Shown here in pieces: positions 1 through 9,872 of a stretch of DNA of 64,000 bases. Source of the stretch: Zygnema circumcarinatum (taxonomy: Eukaryota > Streptophyta > Zygnematophyceae > Zygnematales > Zygnemataceae); contig CM074806.1 of NCBI GenBank assembly GCA_037447605.1, positions 3,356,577 through 3,420,576 of the forward strand, in the 5' to 3' direction. The notes beneath the pieces are model-generated. The model had not been told where the DNA came from, ran no database searches, and was given only the letters and a program-made list of their open reading frames with translations. Positions within the stretch are counted from its first letter, which is position 1, and every line of letters begins with the position of its first letter. The translations under genes were made by a program, and so were the position numbers.

Positions 1-52
1 AATACTTGTCCGATGCTCTTCATTGAACAGACCATCTGTGACTACAGCTCAC

Positions 53-2001
53 CAGATATGAGCTTCCCCCATTAACATAACAAAAAAAGAATTCACCCCA
101 CTGCAGGAGAATTGTTAAAAACAAAGCAGTATTGAAGAAGAGCAGGGGACGGCTCCTACAAGTCATAAGTGCCAAAAAAGCGGACGAGAACATCTGTTGC
201 AGAGGCTCTTTCTTTCATGAGAGAATCATCGGCAATAGAAGGATCAATGACCTGCATCCCACTGCCAAACTTCATTACTAGACAACAAGCCCAGACTTCA
301 GCTTTACGTCCTTTCTCCTTCAGATTCAACCTTTCTCACGTCTCTTTGCCTCCCCCCGTTCCATACATTCTCCCCATCCCATCTCCACAAGGGAAGGAGG
401 GATCTAAGTTAAATCAAAACCAACGTTTTTGTTCTGTTCTCCTTCATCATACCTGAGCAGGCCACCATGGAAAACGTCCAAGTTTTGCCCAAACCACTCG
501 TCCTATGAGCTCCTTTGAACTGGCCATCGCTCCAAGGCCCTCTTCATCCTCTTCCTTTGATGATCCCCTTCCTCTCACTCGGACCTTCCCACCACCTCCT
601 ACGGGTTGCTCAGCTCTGCCCCGCCATCGTTTTCCGCAAATTACTTGGTGAACTACCTCTAAGCCTTCGTCAGCATAGTGCAGTTTGAAAACAGACCGAT
701 TTCAGAACAACAATACAACCCAACATTTGAAACGTGTCTAGACCCAGCCAATTCAACCCAAAAGAACAAGAGGTTCATAGCTTCTTACCTTTCTTTCTCT
801 GCCGCTTCCTGGGCTTTTGCTGCAAGTCTTGCTCTGACTCGAGCTGTACCACGAAATCCCGAAATTTCAGGAGCCGGTGGGGCCGCATCACCTTTATCCG
901 CTCTCGCATCATCTTCCACATCTTCCCTTCCATTCACAGCCTTATTGCTCGAAGGTAAGGATGTTTGGAACGTGTCTTGGGCAGCCGGCTCCTCACGAGG
1001 ATAACTGGTGGCTTGATCATCCCCTGCACCGGTGTGAAAGGAAATCAGAGTAAGATTGCTCTCCATTGTGAGAGAACACATGCAAATTCAAGTACTTAAA
1101 CAGCTTGTCGTGAGTTTGGTATTTCTAGAAAACTAATGTGCCAGCCTTATGCTAATGGAACACAGTCAGAAATTAAGACAGACCAATGGCCTTTTTCCTC
1201 CATTGTCTCTCTGGCAAGAGGAAACAGGAGAGAGGGAACTGAAGTGCTAAAGGGGAAACAAGAGAGGGAGACGGGGAAGGAGGAGAGGAAAAGCAGGTTC
1301 AGAGAAGATAGAGATCAGGGAAAGAGAAGGAAAGGAGAGAAGAGGAAGGAGGAATGAGGCACAAAAAACTCGTCGAAGGGAATGGGGGGAAGGTGCGAGA
1401 GCAGTATAAGGTAGAGAGGGGTTTTCATTTGACGAGACGGAAGAGGGGAGAAAGGAAAGGACGAGGGAGTCCGAGAGGAAAAAAAAGAAAGAGGGGAAGG
1501 AGGATGAAGGAAGAAAAGAGAGGAAGAGAAACGAAGTGAGAGAGGGAGGAATGAAGAAAAGTGAGAGGGACAGAGAGAGAAGGGGTAAAACAGAACAGGA
1601 GAAAGGAGGTTGGAAGGCGAGACTGGGAGGAAGAAAGCGCGAATTGTGAGGATCAAAAAAGGGAAGGTGAGAGAAGAGAGAATGAAAGAGGAAAGGGGCA
1701 AGATGGACATGGGAGAGAGAGAAGCCGTGGTTTTACAGCAGAGGGGGAGAGGAGGTGCAGGATGAGAAATTAAAATAGAGACGCTTTGAGACAGCGCGCG
1801 TGAGAGGGTGAGGGTAACGTAAAGAAGTGAAAAATACGAAACGGAGAGGAAAGAAAGGGGGACGATGGGGACATATACGGGTGAAAAAAGGCGACGAGAC
1901 ACAGAAAGCAAAGAGAGGGTGAGAGAATGCGGAGGCCCGTCAAGCTTTCACTGACCTCTCAACTCAATCACATGGTTCTCGTAGCTGTCAGAATCTTCCA
2001 T
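53..2001 (-). CDS. PWWP-domain protein, N-terminal part (gene runs off left edge)
   Basis: Exons read on the minus strand: 2001-1956, 1023-789, 615-453, 251-160 and a tentative 100-53. Each boundary has GT/AG and the phases join. The start at 2001 (MEDSDSYEN) is the first ATG after an in-frame stop upstream. The first ~95 residues are acidic and low in complexity. Exon 3 holds the PWWP core (RVVWAKLGRFPWWPAQ), and exon 4 continues with the typical beta strand VLVRFFGTYD. PWWP modules read methylated histone H3 (often H3K36me) and DNA, so the product is probably a nuclear chromatin factor. The rest of the protein, which would tell HUA2-like, ATX-like or other classes apart, lies outside the window. 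The 48-bp fifth exon has good splice sites, but its reading is not typical PWWP sequence. Intron 1 (932 bp) is almost pure pyrimidine on the coding strand. Confidence 0.8.
1200..1910. repeat. Purine-rich (GA) low-complexity tract inside PWWP intron 1
   Basis: About 700 bp of irregular GA/GGA/GAAA-rich sequence on the plus strand, so CT-rich on the coding (minus) strand of the host gene. Reading frames here translate only to Ser/Leu/Pro- or Arg/Glu/Lys-rich composition and are not genes. Confidence 0.85.
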
Positions 2002-2252
2002 TCCCGCGGCCTTACCCTTCCCTTCCTGAAGCAGCAGTAGAGCACCTTCACCTCCTCCTCCTCTTCCACCTTCTCTAACCCTGAATCACCTTCAATACCC
2101 TATTCTCCTCCTCTAGCCCAGCCCGAAATTAGCGTGTCCTTCCGCCCCTAATTGGAAGATCCTCCGCTTCAAGAGGGCGCCACACGCTGCGCTGCAAAGA
2201 GTCCGACTGAAATGGTTTGCACGAGACTCACCACCGACGAGAGCCGACGGGA

Positions 2253-2820
2253 AAACCACGAGGAAGAGTGGATCTTGCGAGAGTGAAACCACGAGGAAGA
2301 GTGGATCTTGCGAGAGTGAAACCACGAGGAAGAGTGGATCTGCGAGAGTAAAACTACGAGGAAGAGTGGATCTGCGAGAGCGAAACTACGAGGAAGAGTG
2401 GATCTGCGAGAGTGAAACCACGAGGAGTGGATCTGCGAGAGCGAAACTACGAGGAAGAGTGGATCTGCGAGAGTGAAACCACGAGGAAGAGTGGATCTGC
2501 GAGAGTGAAACCACGAGGAAGAGTGGATCTGCGAGAGTGAAACCACGAGGAACAGTGGATCTGCGAGAGTGAAACCACGAGGAAGAGTGGATCTGCGAGA
2601 GTGAAACCACGAGGAAGAGTGGATCTGCGAGAGTGAAACCACGAAGAAAAGTGCATCTGCGAGAGTGAAACCACGACGAAGAGTGGATCTGCGAGAGTGA
2701 AACCACGAGGAAGAGTGGATCTGCGAGAGTTAAACCACGAAGACGAGTGGATCTGCGAGAGTGAAACCACGAGGAAAAGTGCATCTGCGAGAGTGAAACC
2801 ACGAGGAAGAGTGGATCTGC
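2253..2820. repeat. 32-bp tandem minisatellite, ~18 copies
   Basis: The unit is about GAGTGGATCTGCGAGAGTGA plus AACCACGAGGAA (32 bp). The two copies at the left end (2260-2340) are 33 bp because of an extra T. Copies differ by single changes (GTGCATC, ACGAAGA, ACGACGA) and one has lost AAG. The array lies about 250 bp upstream of the PWWP start and 1 kb upstream of the adenosyltransferase start, between divergently oriented genes. Because the unit is not a multiple of three and the minus strand has no stop in any frame, long overlapping ORFs appear that are artefacts. Confidence 0.95.
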
Positions 2821-3800
2821 AGCACAGCGCATCCACTGGCACGCGTTTCCATGCTTCTAAAAAATCAAATTGGGCTCCATCTTCTTTGCAAAGTTTTTGC
2901 AAAGCTGTAAAGTGTCAAATTGTGAACCCAGCTCGACTCAATCAAGCTTCTATCAAAAGTTTGGAGCCGTTCTGCACCTCCTCATGTGCGATTGTGCGAA
3001 GTTGGCAAAAGACCCTTTTGTTGTCGTCCAAACAAAACGAACAAAACTGTTTTTCTCCACACTTCTGACTCAGAATACTTCGTTGCCCTGTGACGTCACG
3101 CCTTACAGGGCACTGGCTCTCCATGCACAGTTCGGACAGGCAAACTACGCAACGCTCAAACGGTGGCATGGAGCATCGTCCTTTTGACGCACTCTGCTGC
3201 TCATCGGCTGAGATCGCCGCCATGGCTGCCGCATCTCCTCCACAGTGAGTGGAAACATCGTCTTCTGTGCCGGCAGAGGTGAGCTTTCTTTGCTCTCGCC
3301 TTTCCATTTTCTCTCATTATATTATGCTCTTTCGTCTCCCTTCTCCCTCGTTACCTTCGCGTCCCTGTGTTGCCCCCCCTCTTCCCTCTCTCTCATCTCT
3401 CCCTTTCTCTCTTTCCCTTTCTCTTTCCCTCTCTATTTTTCTCTTCCGCCCCCACTCTCCCGCTCTTTCTCTTGAAACCCTCTGCCTTCCGCTTCATTTC
3501 TTTTCTCCTATAGTTTTTTTTTCTGTATCGCTATTGGTACCTGGCCACATTCTTCTCGCTTGCTCGCCTGAATAGCGTCAAGCTCACGTTAGCCCTACCC
3601 TTCTTCTTTGGCGACGTGCATGCGGAGACTATATCATCTTTTCCCACCGGCTACAGACATTCCGTGCCAATTTATGGGGCTTAGCTGAATAGTGTAGTTG
3701 CTTAAAGAACGACTATTTTAACTATTTTTTCCTTTTTCCTTTTTCCTTTACTAATTTTCTTTTTTCTCTAGTTAATGTTGCAGATCATGCACAGTACTCA
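2821..3800. other. 5' flank and probable untranslated leader of the adenosyltransferase gene
   Basis: No convincing coding exon. A GCCGCCATGG context at about 3220 opens a short frame (MAAASPPQ then stop) with a possible donor GTGAGT. The 3300-3500 stretch is CT-rich, and TTTTTTCTCTAG at about 3770 looks like an acceptor. A spliced leader exon plus intron is therefore plausible. A minus-strand frame at 2942-3307 contains several Cys but matches no family I know. Confidence 0.4.
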
Positions 3801-4957
3801 ATGCTTACAACACGTGTAATAGTCGGAACCTTGAAACGGGTAAACATTAATCAAAAAGCGTGTCGGCTGCAAAAGGCATGCATGCATTCAACAATATCAC
3901 ATACAATGTCAACTTCGGCCCACAATGGTCTCGGTTCTTCTATTGGGACCAAAGATGAGGCCTTTTCAAACGTTATCGAGGAGAAGAAGGATGATGCTCA
4001 AGCTAATGAGGATGCTCTCAAATCAAAGTCCTCTAATACGACACAGTTCAAAATCTATACAAAGACTGGGGATAAAGGAGACTCCTCCCTGTACAGTGGG
4101 GAGAGACGACAAAAGGATGATGACGTTTTCCACGCCCTTGGAGATGTGGATGAGCTCAACAGTGGACTGGGATTAGCCCACGAGTTCTGTCGACAAGATG
4201 AGTTGGAGGAAATTGTTCTTCAAGTAAGTCTTGGATCAAGGAGAATGACTAGACTTTGTTTCTTGTCTCTTTAAGGGCTTTCATTCTATGGATGCAAATG
4301 CTCAGTTCATGTTTATGGTTGAGCTTCATTAATGGTTTGTTTACACAAAAGAACCATGACATGCGGCGCCTGATTTTCGCTCGTCAGAATGATTTCAGAT
4401 AGAGGAAATTCAGTCGCGGCTCCTCGACGTGGGGTCTGCTGTGGCGACGCCGCTTGGCACTTCTGCAGCGAGAAAGTTGGCGCAGGTCAAGTTTGATCCA
4501 ATGGCTGTGATAAAATTGGAGCAGTGGATTGACAAGATGGATGAAGAGCTGCCTCCCCTCAAAAACTTCATTCTTCCCTCAGGTAACCAACCAACCATCC
4601 ACATAAACATAGTAAATTCTGACGCATAATGGAAGTCGCCGGGCTGATTAATGCACACATCCAGAATCCAAAGTATTCATTTGTGTCTCTCTGTATTGGA
4701 TTGTCGGAGATTGAGGTGTAAGGTTCTAATTCTCCCCCTTGTGCTGCCACTCAGGCGGTCTCATGAGCTCGCAGCTCCATGTAGCACGTGCTCTGTGCAG
4801 GAGAGCGGAACGGAAAGTGGTTCCTTTAGTGAAGGCAGGCCATGTGGATGCCGAGGTTGGGATTTTTTTGAACCGGTTAAGTGATTACCTCTTTACGGCT
4901 GCCCGGCTCGCTGCCAAACGAGGAGGCCATCAAGAAGTTGTTTACAAGAAACTCTGA
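3801..4957 (+). CDS. MMAB: Cob(I)alamin adenosyltransferase, PduO/MMAB type, mitochondrial
   Basis: Exons 3801-4223, 4399-4582 and 4755-4957 join in phase to give 269 residues. The enzyme transfers the 5'-deoxyadenosyl group of ATP to cob(I)alamin, making the coenzyme of methylmalonyl-CoA mutase. The family signature is clear: the N-terminal ATP loop [17 protein letters not shown] (about residues 86-102), [14 protein letters not shown], then [29 protein letters not shown], and the C-terminal block [11 protein letters not shown] followed by [10 protein letters not shown]. The first ~37 residues are rich in Arg/Lys with no acidic residue, as in a mitochondrial presequence. The start at 3801 is the first in-frame ATG of this exon; an upstream untranslated exon is possible. 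It is convergent with REI1. Land plants are generally described as lacking B12 metabolism, so its presence points to an alga or early-diverging plant. Confidence 0.93.
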
Positions 4958-5248
4958 GCTTCATTCACCGTCACTTTCTCCTTCCTTGTAGTGTCCCTTC
5001 CAAGCAGAACCTGTGTAAATAATTTGTAGAGAAAGGCGGGAATTTTTCTTTGTGCACTTGATGTCCAACTTTTCCACGCTGTTTTCTGTAAGGTGGCGCT
5101 GGCATTAGGACGGGTTCAAGCCCACATATGCTGTCGGTCTCGGGCCCATTTTCCGTCCCTTCGCCTTTTCGGCGTTCATTCGTTCTGACTTTGGTTCACA
5201 ACAAGCCATTTTCTTGTCGAGAGGCACTTCCTCTGAAAGTGGAAAAAC

Positions 5249-5274
5249 AATAAAGCATTTTATTCAACTTTATT
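5249..5274. terminator. Back-to-back polyadenylation signals of two convergent genes
   Basis: AATAAA at 5249-5254 on the plus strand lies 292 bp after the adenosyltransferase stop. On the minus strand AATAAA occurs at 5264-5259 and 5274-5269, about 170 bp after the REI1 stop. The rest of 4958-5444 is 3' untranslated sequence of the two genes and holds no other gene. Confidence 0.6.
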
Positions 5275-5444
5275 TCATTGGTTTGCTCAATCCGCGTTTT
5301 TCCCATCTGTCTGTCTGCTAAAGCAGCCTGTCGTCTACACCGGTCATTGGAAATCCAGACCTTTCTGAGCAGAATAAGTTGGAAATTGTACTTCTGCCAT
5401 GCCTGCTTACAGACCCATCTTTCAACATAGAAAGAATTCAAAGA

Positions 5445-8098
5445 TCAGAAGGTGACGTTCTTTGGCAGGTTCCGGATCACATTGTTCTTCAGTCCCAGTT
5501 TCGTCCGAAACATTTCCGCCCTTTGGCTTGCACGCACGCCATTGTCGGCTCTCTTGTTCACTTTGTCCCTCCATGCAGACTGTCCTGTCGTCAGGCCCAT
5601 GCTCTTATACCTGCATGTTCATCTCACACCGAAAGATAATATCACCAAAATATCACCTAAACTTTCAGAGAAAGTCAAACACAGCCGCCTCCCTCTTTAC
5701 TGCGAGTGTACTACAGCCGCAGCAAGCTCCTGAGTAAAAGGAGACCCAATTAAAATTGAGAGATTCATTCGCTTGAGATGAAACATGTTTTACCTTGCCA
5801 CGAGAGCGGTTGAGATCGCAGCATCGCGAGAATCGGACGGGCGCGGCTTTTGACGGTAATAGCGCGCCATTTCTCGTGAACCGATCACTCGCACACCGCC
5901 TCCTTCAGCATCTCTCGGAATGACTAACTCCATTCCGCTTGAAGTAACTGACACGGCAGAATTGTCTCCTTCGCCACTCAAGATCATGCGCATGTTCTCT
6001 TCACCTCCATAGCTGAAACCCGAAACCCGAAATCGCAACGGAAAGGAAACACGGAGCCACGATAAGTGATGTAACGACAAAGACTAGTTGTCACAACCGT
6101 TTTTTCAACTCTCAGCAAAGCTTGGACCTTTAAAAAAATTGACTATTGAAGCAAAAACCTTGTACAGATGTTCCATCAAGTGGAATAACACGCAGTTAGT
6201 TGGTTCCAGCAATAACCCGGATAAACGTTGTGCGAGTTGGTTAGTTCAAATTGATGACATTGGAAATAAACTGTGCTCAATAAAGTGAGCTTAATGGATC
6301 ACCAATTAGAAGCAAACGCATAATCAACACAGGACAAACTAAAGAGCAACGTCAAGAACAATATCTTCAGCTCAAGTCCACGAGTCAATCGATAACAGCG
6401 AATTGTCACATATACAATTCTTAACCATATGCAGAACTACTCATTATTCCCCCATGACCATCTCCTGCTGAAACGAGAGAAAAATTCCCCGCGGGTTCAA
6501 TAATTGAGACAACAATTCCAGGCATGCCTCCCGTTAAGGTCACAACGAGTTCCTGAAACTAAGAAAAGAAAATAAGCGAGAGAAACATTCACCTGCTACT
6601 GTAATCATAAAACTCCTCGAGTTCTTCTTCTGCAGTTCCTGTGCCGTCCCCCCATCGCAGCTTGCAGTGATTCTTATCAAGCATGTGCCGTCGGACTGCC
6701 TCCAACCCTTCAAAGTGCTTTCCACGGTCATCACAGTAGAGACACATACACCCTCTGCTCACCTGCGCCCTCCCACAAAAAAGACAAAAGTCAACTCTAA
6801 GCGAGGAACCCACCAGAGTACAAACTTCAATCCTTTATCAAAGAAAAGCTATACCTACCAGTCTCGAGCAACTGTCGGCAGAAGCCTATGCACAATAGCG
6901 TAATCTGTCAACATTATGCATGAAGAATGTATCTGCACCTGTATGATATACTTCAAACAGCCTAAGATTATGCCTCACAGCTGAAGAAAAATAGTACAGA
7001 GCCACTGAGCTTTACTACCGAAATAGGCCCAATCCAGAAAAACCTTAAACACGAACTCTTTCAACCGAAGTAGCAACATAACGAAATCAGCAACGAGGAT
7101 AACTTGAGTGTTCGCATGGATAAGGTACCTTCAGCCCCAAATACTGCAACAATGCACTCGGCTTCACAAGATACTCCGCATCCGGAATGAAGAACCCATG
7201 TTGGCGATGCATATGCTCCACGCACCCCTCTAAATTCCCTTCCTTCCCCTTCTCCCCACAAAACAGGCACTCCTCCACTTCCCACTCCTCCAAGTTGCCC
7301 ACCAACTCCTCCCCCTCTTCCTCTCCATCGTTCCGAACTCCACCCTTTCCAACTACATCTGTTGCTTCTGCCATCAAGACAGCAGCCTCCTCTTCATCCA
7401 CGTCTTCCCACTCGTCTCCACTACCATCATTGTCACTCGCATCTTCTTTTTCACTTTCTTTTCCGACTCTCAGCCTCGCAAACCTCTCCTCCACACTACC
7501 ACTGCCATCTCTCTGCCCAGTTTTTGTTCCATTCCCCATCTGCTCCATCATAAGCTCTCGATTTTTCGATGGAGCGGACAGAATAATGGGCTCAGGCGAA
7601 GTGCCACCTGGCACCGTCGCTGCCCTTCCTAAGTGGGCCTTGGACTGCAAGTGATTATCGTACGCTTTGGTGCTTCCGTATATCTTTCCGCATACGCTGC
7701 ACTTGTAAACGTCCTTACTTTTCGATTCATTGTCTCTTCCAGATAAATTTGCGACTGCTTCTCGCCGCCTTTCGAACCATCCTCTTGTCACTCCAGGAAG
7801 GCCTGCTACCTGTTGGTCACCATGCAAGACGTACCATCAATTAAGAGTTGCGGATTAATATGAACAAGCCAACTATCATATTTGATTACTTTAGCACAAC
7901 GGATGCTGAGCTAGTCAAATACAAAGCCCAAACCCAAACAGACTTGTCAACAAAAGAAATGCCTTAGCCTCGGGAAGCTCCGGAGTGTACTTTTCGTTTG
8001 AGGTTATAGCGGTGCCAATCACTGCGGTAGTGCTCCCGCTGACTAGCCTCGCTCTCAAAAATCTCGTTGCAGGAGTTGCATGTCAAGACCGTCGCCAT
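5445..8098 (-). CDS. REI1: Cytoplasmic 60S ribosome biogenesis factor REI1 / ZNF622
   Basis: Complete gene on the minus strand. Exons are 8098-7991, 7809-7129, 6762-6593, 6012-5794 and 5610-5445, all GT-AG with compatible phases, giving 447 residues. REI1 acts late in 60S maturation in the cytoplasm, with release and recycling of export factors such as Arx1. Four zinc-finger motifs are visible: CNSCNEIFESEASQREHY at the N-terminus, YKCSVCGKIYGSTKAYDNHL, ECLFCGEKG...EHMHRQHGF, and CLYCDDRGKHFEGLEAVRRH followed by MLDKNHCKL. The C-terminal family block is present (MARYYRQKPRP, YKSMGLTTGQ, then KNNVIRNLPKNV before the stop). The middle (about residues 100-200) is acidic and Ser-rich. The start MATVLTC fits the family exactly; an upstream in-frame ATG would add only a Pro/Ser/Leu leader. 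Confidence 0.96.
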
Positions 8099-8711
8099 TT
8101 CTTGCTGGAGTGGAGTGAGGGAAAGGGAGGGAGGGGCAGGAGGAAAGAGATGCACCCCTAAATCCTGGAAAGCCAGAAAAAAGCCTCGAAAGGAAAGACT
8201 AAGTTAAAGGTCCGGGGTTGCCGCTCAGAAACAGACAAACGGAACAGAAGCAGTGCTGCAAAACCTATTCTTACACAAAATTAAGAATGAATTGACAGCA
8301 AAGCAAATTCAGAGCATAAGGAATACCTCACAACATCAGCTAAAATAAAGGACAAAAAAAGAGACAAAATCCGTGCAAAGTGAAGTAAGAAACGCGTAGT
8401 AATTGAGAACGAAGACAATTGGCTTACCAGCAACGAAATAAGTAACGACCAATCCCTCCCTCGCTATAGGCCGAGCACGAAATAGAGCAATTTACGAAGC
8501 CCTGGCCAGCTCCTGCTCCTGCTCCTGCTGCCCACTGCCCGCCTCCTTGGCCCCGCCCGGGGTTCTACCCTTCAGCGCAGACCTAATTCGCTCACTTCAC
8601 CAGAAAGCAATAACGTCGGCACCGCGCAAGCCGGCTGGTTAACCACTCATTTTTAGCCGGCCGAAAGCAGCCGGCAGTTTGCCGTACGGTAGGGTGGGGT
8701 ACAGTACTGTA
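8099..8711. other. REI1 upstream region
   Basis: Contains the presumed REI1 promoter and leader, including a CTCCTGCTCCTGCTG stretch near 8515. GCCGGC-rich sequence sits just before the neighbouring transposable element. No coding exon is seen. Confidence 0.5.
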
Positions 8712-9140
8712 CAGTACCCGCTCCTAATATTTTCCACCCTAGTACTTGCGTTACCCAAGAAATTCGCCCTAATTTTGAGGAAACCACTTTCAGTACGGTA
8801 AGTCTGTGTTAATGTATTAGGGGTGTTAACGTAACCTAACCTATTTTTCAATACAACATCTGTTAATAGAAACGGATTTCGAACATGGGTCACGCTATTC
8901 CGCTGTAAGGTAAGTACGGATAAATCTCTAAATCGTACGATACATGTACGGCACCAATAGGAGCTCGTGACAAGGCCCGCCTGGCGGCTATGTACCTCCC
9001 TACAGTGAGAAGCAGTACGGCCGCAGGCCGGACTCTAACATAATACAGCCCGCCTAACACGGACTCCCTTTTATTTTCAAATTCCAAGATTTTCGCCCAA
9101 TATTTGCCTACCCATGGCGAAAATATTAGGAGGGGTACTG
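8712..9140. mobile_element. TA-flanked inverted-repeat element, copy A (non-autonomous, Tc1/mariner-pogo-like)
   Basis: The left end CAGTACCCGCTCCTAATATT (8712) is mirrored at the right end (…AATATTAGGAGGGGTACTG, to 9140). Both ends are flanked by TA (8710-8711 and 9141-9142). The 429-bp interior has no coding capacity. It shares internal blocks with the elements at 32-43 kb: AAGAAATTCGCCC near the left end and ACTCTAACATAATAC near the right. The TA duplication plus CAGT/ACTG ends suggest a Tc1/mariner or pogo-type transposase acting in trans. It lies between the divergent REI1 and SOUL genes. Confidence 0.8.
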
Positions 9141-9872
9141 TACTGTACATTACCGTACTGTTTGTACAGTACTGCCCCAAATTTGCCGGCCGGCAGTGTT
9201 CCCGCCGGCAAGAAAATAAAAGTTCACACTTGGCGGCTTGCAGGGCCCACACTGGCGGAAGGTCCTCGGGCTCTACCTGAAAGTTTCGAGGTAGTTACTG
9301 AGGATTCTTTAGCTGATCAGTTCCGTCGCTACGGCTTCTACGCATAGATCGCGCCGTGAACTGATCATTTCCAGTTCCATGTGTTCCCTGCTGCTCCCGC
9401 ATGGACCCCCTCCCCTCCACTGTAAAAAAGACTCCGCCGTACAATACTTTCACCGTACCGTACCGTTTCGTACAGTTCGTTCGCGCATCCCCATGGATGG
9501 CCGAGTATGCATGCACGCTGCCGAACATGCTTCTTACCACGTGGCATCCACGTCACCTCCATAGCCAGCAACTTCCAATAGGATCTCGCCACGTGGCTGC
9601 TGCACATGCTGTCGCAGAGGTGTGCACACGCGCCGTCGCACGCGGCCGTGCTTGCTTCGGCGACGGCGCCCTCTCGAGGTGGCCTCGCCTCCGCTCCGCT
9701 GCAGCCCGGGAGTGCCTCTCCTCTCCTCTTCTCTCCTCTCCTCTTGATAGGAAGGATTCCCGCTAAAAAGAGTCATCTGGAGGCCCTCTCACAGCGATCT
9801 TCCTCATTCCATTGCAGGCGATTTCTTGCCTCCTTCCGCGTCGTTGCAGAGTTTCTCTGGAGCCACAACCGC
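9141..9872. promoter_or_regulatory. SOUL gene upstream region with two G-boxes
   Basis: Two CACGTG palindromes (9538-9543 and 9590-9595), each followed by GC, stand about 280-330 bp before the start codon, with a further ACGT core between them. A CTCTCCTCTT pyrimidine run at about 9718-9745 may be near the transcript start. Short GTAC-rich repeats at 9430-9480 resemble the subterminal repeats of the nearby element. No coding sequence is seen. Confidence 0.45.

Noticed and set aside
2253-2820. Possible CRISPR array
   Set aside because: Units are directly adjacent with no unique spacers, in a eukaryotic context; it is a minisatellite.
2113-2902. Overlapping minus-strand frames over the minisatellite, with a repeated Leu/Ser/Arg peptide cycle
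   Set aside because: They arise in all three frames from the 32-bp repeat and have no start or domain support.
2942-3307. Cys-rich minus-strand frame suggestive of a zinc-binding protein
   Set aside because: Cys spacing matches no zinc-finger class known to me, and it overlaps the likely leader of the adenosyltransferase gene.
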